Source of the DNA: Ancylostoma caninum
Lineage: Eukaryota; Nematoda; Chromadorea; Rhabditida; Ancylostomatidae
Direction: 5' to 3'
DNA length: 64,000 nt
NCBI GenBank assembly: GCA_037903475.1
Contig: JBAJFG010000397.1
Location: 18,244-82,243, forward strand
Within the stretch, counting starts at the first letter, position 1. Each line of letters starts with the position of its first letter. The notes beneath the pieces were generated by a model that saw nothing but the letters and a program-made list of their open reading frames with translations, was not told the DNA's origin and did no database searches. This document shows positions 43,199-55,500 of this stretch, piece by piece. The position numbers were made by a program, and so were the translations under genes.

Positions 43199-43565
43199 TA
43201 TAACGGACTTCTAGTCGTCCGTGCCCGGCTGTCGTGGGAGTAGGTGTGGGGGATAGGCGAGTAGTTCAAGTATTTTATTGAAAATACACAGGAAACAATG
43301 TTAGCACAATGACGTGCTAGAACGAAGTGACGAAGTTAACAATACAATCAAACACTGCACTTATATACGCGCAAATCGCGCGGGCTGTCGTTAGATCGTT
43401 ATTGGAGATCAAAATTAGTAAACAACAGATCAAACGATTATTTTCAGAACCGATTCAGTTATTATCATAAGAAAAGAACTCACTTAATCTCATTATTAGC
43501 TACTTCTATTAATCCTTATTATTCCTAAGCGCTAAAATCCCCTCTACTCTTATTCCTACACAACA
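43199..43565 (-). repeat. LTR, 5' LTR of the element
   Basis: 367 bp, same length as the other LTR with one difference seen. It is followed on the plus strand by the AAGT target duplication (43566-43569). Confidence 0.95.
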
Positions 43566-44176
43566 AAGTCAAGTTTTGCATGCCGTTCATCTCTGATGAA
43601 GTGAGCAGAGCCACGCGACTCTGTCTGAGGAGAGCAGACTTGGAAGATTTGGTAACGATCGTAGAAATACCACCAATGAATCTGAAATACCAACTAGTTC
43701 GAAAGCGCATATATGACCGTCTCTGCACAACACCCAACTGCATAATTTGCCCGTTTGGCAGAAATCATGTGTCGTCTAAATGGTCAAGTGCAGGAATTGC
43801 GGTGACGAATACATTGATGAAACTGCACGGCCACTCTGCGTTCGAGTCAAAGAACATCTTGAGGGTAAATCAAGCTCTCGCACCTCCACCCCTCTCGGTT
43901 GTCATCGAATGCGAGTACACAACGGGGTCGATTACGAAGTAGAAACCACAATCCTCGAGCTTGAAACTGAGATTTCCGCACGCACGACTCTCGAGGCTTT
44001 TTGGATTCATGTCAAAAATCCAACAATGAACCGCAAGGAGGAGTGCCCCACTGTTACCAATGAACTCCTACGGTATCTTAGACTGTGTAACATCTAAGTC
44101 GAGATATGGTTTGTGACAGAACGTCTCATTCTACTAGCACGTCTGACGCGTTCGTTCGTCACGAACATCATTCCAT
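43566..44176 (+). pseudogene. Penelope-like element, 3' part with GIY-YIG-like domain
   Basis: The reading phase cut at 35,205 resumes here when one AAGT copy is removed. The frame covers the linker (FCMPFISDEVS, CTTPNCIICPFGR) with its paired cysteines. A frameshift near 43,770 moves coding to the next frame, starting VKCRNCGDEYIDETARPLC (family pattern: cysteine pair, then YIGETxRPLxxRxxEH), with CVRVKEHL, a conserved VHNGVDYEV and a stop at 44,097 after LRLCNI. This corresponds to the GIY-YIG endonuclease of Penelope-like elements, with the second motif altered to YIDE. The 3' untranslated part matches the inverted fragment up to about 44,176. Confidence 0.8.
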
Positions 44177-44990
44177 TCCACTTCATACTGACGCACCATG
44201 CCGAGGTTCAATGACGACCGGACTTGGGAACTGACAAGAGATATCTATAGGATAATCTACAGTCTTTCTCAAAAATTCTTGCCTCACGCTGAACCGCCCG
44301 TCAGGTTAACCACGTCACACCACGAATGATAATGCACAGGTGATGCGGCGCTGCATTGCAGATGGGCGGTGAAGCAGGAGGCAAGTATTCTTGAGAAGGA
44401 CTGTACATCCGGTTCAAAGTCCGGGGTTTCGTTTATCTCCTCAGAAAAAAAGACGTCACAAGATCTATCAGCCGGGAAATTCGCCTTGTCGCCTTCAAAC
44501 ACTGCAATCTTATTTCCTTTTCTTAGGCAAGGAAGGCGATGAGAAGCCTTCAATCTTTGATTCAGGTACTTATAAAATGCTTAATTGTCCCCGCCCCCTA
44601 CGACTTTCTTTTCAATATTCCTGTTATATTTATCGAACTGCTGTAGGAATTTCTTCGAAAAGACCTCAAATTTCTCCCAATCAGCCTCCTCTTGAGTTCG
44701 TTTGGACTCGTGAAACAAACAACTGCGATGGTTATACATGTTTTGAAGATGAAGCGGTAGATAAGATCGAATACTGTAGACCTTCTCCCAATGGACAAAA
44801 ATAGCTATGACATGCTGCAGCATAACAAGGAACATTTCATTCTTCGAATTTACGAAAGTAACTGTCTCAAAAGAATCCCTCCGAGTAATTGACGAGAGGT
44901 GTTCACAAACTTGATCGAGATCACACTTGGAGAACGGCTGACGGAATGTTAAACTCGGTTCATAATAGATGTCACTCAATGGAGAGTACC
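44177..44990 (-). CDS. hypothetical two-part coding region
   Basis: Two minus-strand frames look more protein-like than their surroundings. The first (44979-44581, 132 codons from an ATG, MSDIYYEP) has balanced composition, several aromatic residues and a charged helical end (KKFLQQFDKYNRNIEKK). The second (44553-44284) begins after a TTGAAG acceptor-like site with 70 or more open codons. They could be two exons of a small gene or a transposon remnant; no family was recognised and no promoter seen. Confidence 0.3.
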
Positions 44991-44994
44991 ATGA

Positions 44995-45112
44995 CCAGGG
45001 TCAAGCGTCCGTTGGGAATTTCCCATGAGGAGGTCGTATGGGAGGGGGCCGGGAAGGGGGGGGGGTCGTATTGGAGAGGTGTGGGTGGGGTACGTAGAGG
45101 GGTGGCTTGACC
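44995..45112. repeat. short G-rich element with inverted ends GGTCAAGC
   Basis: Starts CAGGGTCAAGC and ends GGTGGCTTGACC, enclosing GAGGTCGTATGGGAGG and a G-run followed by GTCGTATTGG. The same terminal word and G-run with TCGTATTG occur in the larger copies at 28.1 and 46.4 kb, so this is a shortened member of that family. Confidence 0.55.
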
Positions 45113-45189
45113 ATTCAATGTAAATTTATGACTGTTTTATGAGGTGACAAATGACATTCCGCCCAAGAACAATCACGTCATATCGAGTT

Positions 45190-45590
45190 AAAGCAGGACT
45201 GGTTGGCATCGTATGAGAGAAAACGGCTTCGGCGCACCCACGGTTTCGATTCCCGGCGCTTTCAATAGATTTTTGCACTGGTCGGAATCACTTCAGAATC
45301 AAGTGTGGAGTAAAGAGAGTGGAAATGTTGAAAAATAGAGTGTGGGCAGCGAGATCAATCGATTGCACGTGCGGGGATTCGCCCAGGGGCCATCAAAATG
45401 TGGAGAAGTAGGGTGACTTAGACCTCATGCTGAAGTTCCCTGACTCGAAATCAGCAAATGCTTTTCTACGTAGTCATAGAGGTCGATAAGCCCTGTCTTT
45501 TGCCAGAGTTCCAATTTTCTAGAACTTCAAATGCGCTTAGGAGCTCGATGAGAAATTTTTAAAATTTTCTAGTCTCTGAAGGGAAATTTC
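45190..45590 (+). repeat. tRNA-like SINE, copy 1
   Basis: Begins GGACTGGTTGGCATCG with ACGGTTTCGATTCCCGG (box-B-like) at 45,240-45,256. A body follows containing AGTGTGGAGTA, ATTCGCC, GACTCGAAATCAGCAAATGC and GAGTTCCAATTTTCTAGA. The same order appears on the minus strand at 46,320-45,930, about three quarters identical by eye. The box B sits in a well-paired T-arm-like hairpin in the other copy, which points to a tRNA-derived SINE. Confidence 0.65.
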
Positions 45591-45929
45591 CCATCTAACT
45601 CACGCAAGCAGGAGCAATTATTGGGGTGCGATAACAGGGATAAAGAATCAATGCGTGGAGCTCTATTACGCGAAGGAGGTGAAATTTCGGTAAAAGGCAA
45701 ACTCTCTTCATGGGAGTTGAAGAAGAGAAAATCTCACAATTTGAACAGATAGTGAAAATGGAGTAAATTTGTTTGGGAAACCACTGAGAAGCAATTTGCA
45801 GATATCACGAGAACTTTCCTTGTGTGAGTTTGAGTTGAGGAAATTTCCCATTTGAATGCAGAATCTGGCTCCACGAAGTCCGTTCGTTTTCCCGCAATTT
45901 AGATGGGAAATCGATGGGAAATTCGCCAA

Positions 45930-46320
45930 ATTTCCCATCGATTTCCCATCGAGCTCCCCCAAAAACATATGGAGGTCTAGAAAATTGAAACTCTGCTAAT
46001 AGATAGAGCTGATCGTCCTCTGTGGACAGTTAGATAAGCATTTGCTGATTTCGAGTCAGAGAACCTCAGTACGAAGTCTAGTAACCCTGGTTTTCCACAA
46101 ACTTGCGTCCCCTGTAGGCGAATTCTCGCATGTATAATCGATCGATTTCGCTTTTCTCACTTCATTTTCGAACTTTTAAATCCTCTCTACTCCACACTTA
46201 ATCCTGAAGCGGTTTCAACCCGTGCAAAAATTTCTTGGAGGTGCCGGGAATCGAACCCGTGAGCGTGCAAATGCCAACGCTGAAACCGTCTCCCTCGCAT
46301 GCGCTGCCAACCAGTCCTGT
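45930..46320 (-). repeat. tRNA-like SINE, copy 2 (inverted to copy 1)
   Basis: On the minus strand it begins CAGGACTGGTTGGCAGCGC and has ACGGGTTCGATTCCCGGC, a perfect T-arm (CGGG/CCCG stem with TTCGATT loop). The body follows as in copy 1 and ends at GAGCTCGATGGGAAATCGATG. Copies 1 and 2 lie tail to tail and together form a long inverted repeat with a 340-bp middle, itself rich in GGGAAATTTCCCAT words. Confidence 0.7.
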
Positions 46321-46392
46321 TTTGATACGTAATGACATGATCGTTCTTGCTGGCAGTCTGGTCCGATCGGATAAGAATGGATGCATGTCGAA

Positions 46393-46599
46393 TTCAAGGT
46401 TGTTTTAGTTCCAATTTTGAGTTTTTGATGTGTTTCTTTTGTGTATTCTTCCTTGAAACTGTTCAGTGTTTCAGTGTGCAGAGAAAACATGTGGGAGCAG
46501 AAGGGGGGGGGGGGTCGTGAAAAGGTGGGGGTTGGACGAGGGAATAGGGGGGCCGGTCGTATTGAGGGTCGGTTTTTCCCATCGTCATGCTTGACCCTG
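46393..46599. repeat. G-rich dispersed repeat, copy B
   Basis: Second copy of the repeat at 28,104-28,312. Same start TCAAGGTTGTTTTAGTTCC, same G-run and same end ATGCTTGACCCTG, with only scattered differences. Confidence 0.8.
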
Positions 46600-46839
46600 A
46601 CCATGACGAAATAGACCACATGATTTTGACCGACGTCGCTGTTGCAACGACGTCTACATCGGACCATTTGTGCAAGATTCTACTTCTCGTGCGAAGGAGA
46701 GAAAGCTGTGTAACTCAAGAAGAGGAGTGCGAAACCTTCACCAATTAGGGTTTCTCCATTTTGTCTGCCGTCTTTTGGGAAGACGCCGTTAAAGCGCGAG
46801 GGTGGAGGCGTCACCTGGTGTGACCTCCTTTCTAACTCA

Positions 46840-47440
46840 AATTTTCATCCGGAAACGACTCACTTCTAGACCATATACATACCGTGGATGATGCTCGGTT
46901 CCTTGTACCATAACAAGAAATGCGAATGGATACGGGTGGAGACGATTTCCCACTTCTAAGTTTTCCCAAGCCACATCTCTCTAGGGAGGTTGTGTCAGGG
47001 AGTTTGGTGGTGCTGTAAGGGTGTAACGGATCCCTCCAGAAATCCCAGTAGTTCAGCAGTATTGAGCGCAAATAATACAAGGGACAAAACACCTCCTTGT
47101 GGCACACCACTAGAGACACTCCTGCAAGAAGAAAAACAGGAATTAACCTTAACTTGAAATGTGCTATTAGTGAAGTAGTCGGAGAGCACTTGTATACCGT
47201 TGGGTGAAATTTAAGCTGAGAAACCTTATGAAGTAGCACTACAACCTAGTCAAAGGCTGACAGCAGAGTATTAGTATTGTAATTTCGAGTTGAGATCCGC
47301 AAATCTGCTATAGATGGGGTCGGCAGTGGTGAAAAAAATGCTGGTTTTCCCGTGCTCCAGGGTAGCGTTAAGCTACACATTCGAAAACTCACCTGGCAAA
47401 AACTGTTGCAGTAAATCATCAAGGTTCTCACTCAATGCCC
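46840..47440 (-). pseudogene. LINE reverse transcriptase scrap (CR1/jockey-like)
   Basis: Minus-strand translation in shifting frames gives YNTNTLLSAFD (like the DFSKAFD region), then VLSDYFTNSTFQVKVN and VSSGVPQGGVLSLVLFALNTAELL (the SGVPQGSVLGPLLF box of non-LTR reverse transcriptases). The FADD catalytic box is not found downstream. Frameshifts and stops show an old fragment. It belongs to a different LINE clade from the RTE copy inside osm-5. Confidence 0.75.
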
Positions 47441-47620
47441 TCCTTCCTCGTACCGTTGCCCTACTGTATGTCATTTTTCCGAGCTCTAGATATAATCCTG
47501 CGAAATCAGCAGATTGCAGATCTAGAGCATGCTGAAATCGCCTCCCAAAGGTTTGCGGATCCTTGCGTTCTCAGTTTTTGTTGTATAGGCGTTTGTACCT
47601 CCCGGCCACTTGAATGGTGA

Positions 47621-50600
47621 ACTTTTGGCCGGATAGACATCCAGGACACAATCTCCAGGCACGAAAGCACATGGGTTTACCCCAGTTGTACCTAGCGGTG
47701 GACCCCGAATCGCGGGGCACTTAACCCCATCCCCTTCATATCGCAGACGTCCCCAGACGTGCCCTCTCGGCTATCCTCGATCTCGCAAAGGGATGCCGTC
47801 TTTGTCATCTGACAGCTGTTCAAATGACAAAATTTGAGCAGATTAAGTGTACTTTCGGGCTTCCCCATCTCACCCAAAAAATGCACGTAAATCTCCAGAA
47901 AACAAACGAAATGCGTTCGGATTTACGCGAATCGCGTACGAAAATTAGGCAAAATCTGCCTGGAATGAGTGCGAAGGTCGCCTGCTGTTCGACGCTACGA
48001 CTGTCTGAGAACATGGCTATGCCCTTACAAAAGGTATGCTTCGTTCCGACACTGTGGAGGCATGGAGTCTATCCGTTGAATACACCCACGTCTGAAATCA
48101 GGCACAAGTCGCGTTTGATCCGCGATCACCATATGTTTGCAGATCTGCTGTTGCGTTTTCAAATTCAATTTCAACTAGGGTTTGTGTCCAGATGAACAAA
48201 ATTGAAGAACCGTTACTAAAAAGGTCCTCGTGTTGTCAATTTCCCTCAATATATGTAATGGAATACAAGGCTATTCGATTGCATTGCATTGCATTTGATA
48301 TAAGATTTGTTGAGATGATGAGAAGCTCTGTTCTTCCCTCTCAATGCCATATATGATCTAAGATCGAGTGGGTCTTGAAAAAGGGTTTTGCAATCACAAT
48401 AGAAGAATTATTACGTGACCGCGGAAATGAGCTTGTGGAGTAGGTTGTTGTGAGAACAGTATCCCATCCTGGGAGGAAGAACGAACTTAGACCAAATTTA
48501 AGAAGAAGAGTCTTAATGAAAGTCCAGCATCAGTAGACAATCAACGAGTAGTCGATTAAACACAACCGCCATAAACACAATGACCGCAAACCTTCCACCA
48601 AGAATTGCAGGAAAGGCTCGCGTTAGAGCTTTAGCTATACATCCTTGTTCTGAGCTCAGCCAATGTGAGTTAAACACAAAGGTGAAGCGGCATGGTGTAG
48701 CAGTAATTAGGCCGAAATTGCCATCCAGCTGTTAAGCGTAAGTCCCAGTTAAGTGTAACTTAACGCCGAATGTGGACTTTTGGAAATATGTGGTTCGTGA
48801 TCCAGGATAAGCTGTAATCTCTTTTGGATTGAAATTAGGCACCTTAGTCGAAGTGAATGTCTAATCTTCCTCGAAATTTCCAGCTTGTGCTTAAATGGCG
48901 CGGAGCTCCAGCTGAGTCCTATTCAGCGAATAGTTGGACAGTGTGCGTGAAAGATCTTATATTTATTTGCAAGAGGCGCAGACACCTTACGGAATCGGCA
49001 TCAACTTGTACATTTCGCTGCCGATTTTGCTGACGATTTTGTGGACAAAACTGCTCTCCGAGCGCATAAGACCACATTATGCTCCTCATTCACGAGGAGA
49101 TACAGGAATTGTAGGGAAGATCAATAATGACACTACATTCTTGTTCGGAAGTCATTTATCGCGTAGAAAAGGTGGACAATTGCGTATAGGTCAAGAGGTC
49201 TGTTCAGCGTTGAATCGATCCACGATTCGATTCCACCGTAACATGGAAAGTCCCATAAAATTGTGCATGTGCTTTCTGCACAGAAGGCGGATTCATTCAC
49301 CTTTCCTAGTTTCCAGCTAGCAGCTTGAAGCATCAAGCCAAGCGATTTTTCACCCATGATGAGTGAGAAATCCTTCCTATGCATGCGAAGAACTACCTAA
49401 GTGTGTGGTGGATGGTTAAGCGGCTGAGAGGCTTGATCGTGGTGACGTCGGTCTCTGGATCAAGATCTCTCCTAGGCAAGGGTTTTGCAAACACAGCGTG
49501 GGCCATATATATGGTAACACAGAAAAGTGCACATCGAAAAAGCATTTAAATGTAATTTGGCGCACAGTTGTAGGATTTATGTTTACTAGGTCGTGTTTAA
49601 CATAAGGCAACCCTTCGCCTCAGGATATGCCCTATCAGCTCCGACACAGGCCCCAAGACGCTGAGTGATATCGTCTGACCGCGACGCGCAAGTGTTTGTG
49701 GTTCAGATCATCCGATACTTTTTAAAGTGCTTGGCCAACTTATCCAAACTCCAGATGGGTCATGAAGAAGCCCTCGCCTCGGGTTTCACTGAATCCTATC
49801 AACCCTACTGATTGGGACCCAAGCAAATGGGTGGTCAGTCGATGAGACCAATATGACCCAAAACATACTTTTGACTAAGTCCTAAAACAAACACGACCTG
49901 TGGGCCCAAGCACTGGTGCGAAAAAAACTCTGCGAATGGTCCTCTCAACTGAATTTAACTTCAAACCAAAACAATTTTCTTCGGCGGAGAGGCGAGCTTT
50001 GTTGCCGTATTTTTGGCCCGCCCCGTAGTGTTTCGGATGATTTGTACACAGGGCTAAGTTGCTGTCTATCTCGAACTAACAGCTAAGAGATGAATCACCC
50101 TTTATTTATTCTGTGATATGCTCAGGTCATAGCTTGAATCCTCAAACAATATCTACTTGGTTAGCTTCAGGCAAGTTCATCAAAGAATTTCATGGATAAA
50201 GGGCGAAAGTCGACCTTACGTGTTCTCCAGAAATTCGCACTCGATACGCAGAAGTATGAGTTCCCAGGAATTCAATTTGAATTCATCTCACCTTTAGGAA
50301 AAGGATACGCAATCCATTGTGCGTGGGTGGCGCAGTTGTACGTGGGCTTGGCTATGCGCTCGTAACTAGGATTTCGACTCGGTGTTGTGGGTTTTTGGGT
50401 AGTCGCATTATGATGCAATGGTTGCGATGCCTGTTCCTAAGCCAGCGGCGAAGTGATCGACGCCCGTCAGAGCTATTGTTTTGAACATGACACTTTGTGT
50501 GATATGTGACGATTACCTGCCATTTACCTTCCTATGAGAAATGCTATTTCGATCTTGGATGCTAAGCAAGGTTGTTTGTCAACTGCAATTATCGGGCAAA

Positions 50601-51423
50601 TTACTACCACCCAGGAATTTGTGCCCGGTAACGGATGAACGGGTAGGGGTAGAAAGATGCCGGAATCTCTCGTGAAAATTGGCTGGTAGCGATCTCTCAA
50701 CACGGCAGGAGCAGATTACTGCCAACATTTTGGAATTTGCTACCCGTAGTGGCGAGTTTGCGCTAAGTTTGGACACGGAAATCTTTAGAAGTTCTTCACA
50801 ACACCGATAATTTGATTCTGCGCCATCTAGGGTGGTAGGTGGAAACCCTACTCTTTCACAGCCCGTCTTTTCAAAGGGAAGGTATTCTTCAGAGGGGCGA
50901 AGGTGGCATGAATGCTCTCTATGTTCTGGATTGTCAGACGTTCCATCCCTCTCAGGAAGCTACCGACATTATGATTGAGGGCACACAACATACAGTTAGT
51001 TACACTCCATCCGAAATGATGGGGCGGATGAGGCCGGTGGGAAATCTAGAAGCGGCGCAGCCGACTTAGCAGCATGATTCAAATCTATCAGCTGCTTGGA
51101 ATGGAGCTATTGAAAAAAAACCCCAACCAAATGACAAGGCAATGTTATGGAATGAATGTAAATTTAAAAAAAATACTCAAATATAACGAAAATAGCTAAT
51201 CGATTCGAGGTACGCTGTCAAGTCGGCCGAGCCGTCTCTAGCTTTCCCAGCCATTAGCCCCATTGTTTCGGATGAACTGTACACAATTACAGTTAGTGAA
51301 CATTATACAGCTATAAGCTTTTGATTACTTCTGAGATGCCCAGGTTGGAAGAACAACTAAGATGGAAGTTATCACTTCACAACACTGTTCAGGCCCCAGA
51401 TATCACATCATATATTTCCAGTT
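47621..51423. other. no gene recognised; region 3' of osm-5
   Basis: No exon or RNA gene was recognised in 3.8 kb. A 140-bp stretch near 50,025 (TTTCGGATGATTTGTACACA) resembles one near 51,270 (TTTCGGATGAACTGTACACA) in the same orientation, an old direct duplication. A short word near 47,700 matches one near 31,090 in reverse complement. Confidence 0.45.
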
Positions 51424-51429
51424 TTTATT
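51424..51429 (-). terminator. poly(A) signal of osm-5
   Basis: AATAAA on the minus strand, 95 bp beyond the stop codon of the last exon. It is the nearest canonical signal and a plausible 3' end. Confidence 0.6.
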
Positions 51430-51523
51430 CAACTCATTCTAATTGTGGCATGAACTAAGAATTGCGACAGAGGTGTCACATCTTTTTACACTATGTAAAT
51501 CTTGCTCTTTAGAGAACATTCCT

Positions 51524-52526
51524 CTACTGCGGTAGAAGTGAGTCATCGAGCTCCTCAAACGAGTCATCTGTCTTTGGTCTTCGCTGACCAGTTTTCGGTC
51601 TAGCCGTTCCAGCTCCGATTGGATCCGAGTACGAGAGATCGGCGGACTCTAAAACAAAGGCGTGTACTCGGGGAATAACGATGAAAACAATGAAGAAGTG
51701 CTTTGTTTTTCTCACTCATGTCTCGAGGGGCAACAGAAAATGGCTGGTCTTCGAAAGTGAACTTGGCGCTCGACATCCTGAGACTATTTAATGAAGTAGG
51801 ACGTTCACCTAAACGTTTATCGATTGAGTCCTTCTTTTTCGTTACTCTGGTTTTCCTATTTTGAGCACAACTACATATCATTACCACTGTGGCACCGCTT
51901 CTGTCAGCAACAGAGGGGAGCCATTCATAAATTCACGAAATAAAATCTCTTGCAAAACACGACAACTAGAGCAATCCAGAATGAACTTTTGGGCCAGGAG
52001 AAGTTAAATTTGTCACAAGTTTTGCTCCATTTATCCTGGAAAACCTTTTTGATTCTGGTCACCAGTGTAAACCGAATTTGACCCCTCCACTGACGTCAGC
52101 GAAGATCATACTCACCGGAGCCTCCTTGAGGTGGTGGCAAGCTGTGAGCCGACTGCGCGCTATGTCTCTTGCCTTGGCTGCTGTCGGACTCCCTCTGCAT
52201 CTTCAGTTGCCGAACTCGCTCCGCTTTGCCCAACTTCTCCATGTATTCCTTCGACTCCGGCATTCCGAGGTCGCTAGTGATTCGTACGAGGAATTTGAGA
52301 CCTGAAACAAAGAGATAAATGGCGCAAAGACTATCGATAACCAATGTCTAAGTGTCATATCAGCAGCCATTGAGAATGGAATATGCTTAGTATTGCAAAC
52401 AAACCCTCAAAGTTTATAGTTAATCCTATGGTAACGGTGTCGAGAAGATGTTTTTCCTAACCCAGTACATTAGGAAGTCGGGAATCGTTAAGCGCCATCA
52501 TTCTACGAATCGCTACTTTGTTATCC

Positions 52527-52585
<59 letters not shown>

Positions 52586-55500
52586 TAACAAAGTAGCGAC
52601 TCGTAGAATGATGGTTCTACGAATCGCTACTTTGTTATCCATATATATCACCTTGATCACCTTGACTCCCGTTGATCTTCGGGTATACCGAGCGGGCGCC
52701 AGCAATCCTTCCATTTGTCCTTCTCGCGAGCCAGAGTTGTCCAGTGGATTCTGTCCGTTCGAGGGACACGGAGAGCATCGTATCTATCCTTGAAGGACTT
52801 CGTGAAGAAGTCTGACCATCGGGTCGGTGGTCTTCCTGTCGTGCGCTTAACGTCCCGTGGAGTCCAGTCGCTGACGGCTCTTGTCCAACGGTTGTCGTTA
52901 AAACGCATCACGTGTCCGGCCCACCTAATCTTACTCAACTTGGCGTAAGCGGCAGCGTCCCTGATCTTCGATTGTTGACGAAGGGTGGAGCTCCGTATTC
53001 CAGCCCTCACTTGCGTGAGGCGGGTTATTCCTAGCATCACCCTCTCGATGGAGCGTTCGACGACGCTGACCGCATTCTCATCCTGCTTGCGCAACGCCCA
53101 GGTTTCTGAGGCGTAGGTCAAAGCAGGGAGAACGGTTGTGTTGAAGAGGTGGGCACGGAGCCTGGTGTTCTTCGTCTTCTTCACTACGTCCTCGATGCTC
53201 TTGTAGGCTCCCCAAGCCGCTCGTTTCCTCCTGCCCAGCTCTGGAGCGAGGTCGTTCATCATGTTGACTTCCCGACCTAGGTATACGTAGCTGGAGCATT
53301 CGGATATGGTCGTTCCGTTGGGCGAGAATGGGGCATCCGGGACCCATCCGTTCTTCATGAACATCGTCTTCGTCAGATTCAGCTGGAGACAAATCTTTCC
53401 ACACGCGTCCTCGAAGTCGGCCAGCATCTGTTCCGCTTCGCTGATGGTTGGTGTTATGAGAACGATGTCGTCAGCGAAGCGAAGATGACTAAGTCGCCGG
53501 CCATCAACTTGCACTCCCATGCTATCCCATTCCAGTTTCCGCATGACGTCTTCGAGAGTGGCGCTGAATAGTTTTGGCGACACGGTATCGCCTTGCCGAA
53601 CCCCTCTCTTGACGTCGATGGTGATGTCGTCGTAGAATGGAGAAATCCTGGTCGTGAAGTTGCTGTAGAGCTCACGAAATACCTTGATGTATTGAGTAGG
53701 TATGCCCTGGTTGCCCAGGGCTTCCAACACCGCTTCTGTCTCAACAGAGTCGAAGGCTTTCTTCAAATCGATGAACGTGAGACAGAGGGGCATCTTATAC
53801 TCTCGCGATACTTCGATGAGTCTAGTGACGGTGTGTATGTGGTCGATCGTACTGAATCCTTTTCGAAACCCTGCTTGCTCGCACGGCTGTCCCTCGTCTA
53901 GTGTCCTTTCGATCCTATTGAGGATCACACGCGTGAAAAGCTTGTAGAAGACGGACAGTAGGCAGATGGGGCGATAATTGCCAATATCCTGCGGGTCTCC
54001 CTTCTTGTACAGCAACACGGTCCTGCTGGTCTTCCATTGGTTAGGTACCTTGCATTCCGACAGGTACCGCGTGAAAAGCCTAGCCAAGGTGGTAATGAGA
54101 ATTGGCGGTAGGTTCTTCAGATGTTCCGGTCGGATCCTGTCGGGGCCCGGTGCTGTACGATTCTTCACCGACTTGATGGCATGTCGGATTTCGGAAGGGA
54201 GAACCGATGGGACAACATACCCGTCCTCCCTAAGATGACATTGAGGGAGGTGGACGTGGCTATCGAAGAGATCCGAGTAGAAGTCGTAGATGACCTTCTC
54301 CATTACCCGTCTTGAAGAAGAAATTGTTCCGTCTGGGCGCCGGAGGGCGGACATCTTGGTCTTGCGATTGGCGAAGTCTCGGCGGGCGCAGCGAATGCTT
54401 TTCCCTGCCTCTGCGGCTTCGGCCAACACTGCTGCTCGTCTCTCCTTGAGGTCTTCTTTTATCGCTTCTCTGCACCGTTTTGCGAGCTCGGACGTTAGCT
54501 GGTAGTTGCTTGCGGCTCTCGCGGCTCCACGCTGGCGTATAAGCTCGAGGGTCTCGTAAGACAGTCGTCTCTTGGTGACTCTTAAACCCTCGGCGCTCTT
54601 TGCGCTGTCGCGGAGATGCTGTACAAGCCGATCGTACTCTTCGTCGATGTTGTCGACAACCGCATCTTCCCAAAAGCCGGCTAGCGAAGTGAAAAGATCC
54701 CAATTGATGACGGGTTTGGGACTCTTTCTCTTAAACTTCACGGCTTTCTCGCCTTCGCGTGAGAAGAAGAATCTTGCACGAAGGAGGCGATGGTCGAATC
54801 CGGTGTAGAACTTTGGTACAACACCGACGTCGGTCAGGGAGAACCTTCGATTGACGATGATGTGGTCAATTTCATTATGGTACTCTCCACCGGGTGACTC
54901 CCACGTCCAGCGTAGGGTTACTTTGAAGGTTAGAGCACCATTTCGAGTTACTTTAAACCACTCCTACTTGGAAGAGCCCAATAACCAAGTGATTTGAAAT
55001 CAAATAACCGGAAAAAATGTGATCGAATCAATATTAAAAACAGCATGATGGCTAGAATTTGGTATTATGACATCTTGTTGCACTTTCTGCACTCCACTAC
55101 TTAGTCCCCTTTGGTAAACAGCAATTCAATGAAGATACTTGCTATATTCCCTCCAGGAAAAGTCGGGCGGATTCGCCGCGACCTTTCCATCACGCAGTCG
55201 TGAAAATAGTGTTCCTTACATTCGATATTTGCCGGGAACTTCTTGTGAATATTTTTGTAGAGCTCCAGTGCTTTCTGGTAATTTCCTGCCCTCCTGTGAG
55301 ACGACGCCATCATCAACTGCCATTTGATTTCATTTGGCCTGTAAACATTCACATTTCACCACTATGATTGATACGATGGAATTGTTGGATGTGTTTCATC
55401 ATATCATAGTGACTACTAATTGATAGCAACACTGATGAAGTTGCGAATTCCTCTAGTTTTTGATAAAACTGTTGGGTTAGCTAAACAAACTTGAAAACAT

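Larger units (their letters stand above)
35206..43565 (-). mobile_element. Ty3/gypsy LTR retrotransposon, 8,360 bp, nearly intact
   Basis: Two 367-bp LTRs in the same orientation enclose, in minus-strand order, a primer-binding site, a long leader, one uninterrupted gag-pol frame of about 2,280 codons and a polypurine tract. The AAGT target duplication is intact. Only one difference was seen between the LTRs (G at about 35,426 versus A at about 43,419), so insertion was recent relative to the other elements here. Protease, reverse transcriptase, RNase H and integrase all keep their catalytic residues. The element sits inside a Penelope-like element in the opposite orientation. Confidence 0.97.

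Noticed and set aside
46243..46320. Functional tRNA gene on the minus strand
   Set aside because: The T-arm is perfect, but the D and anticodon arms do not fold and the sequence continues into a body shared with another copy; a SINE fits better.
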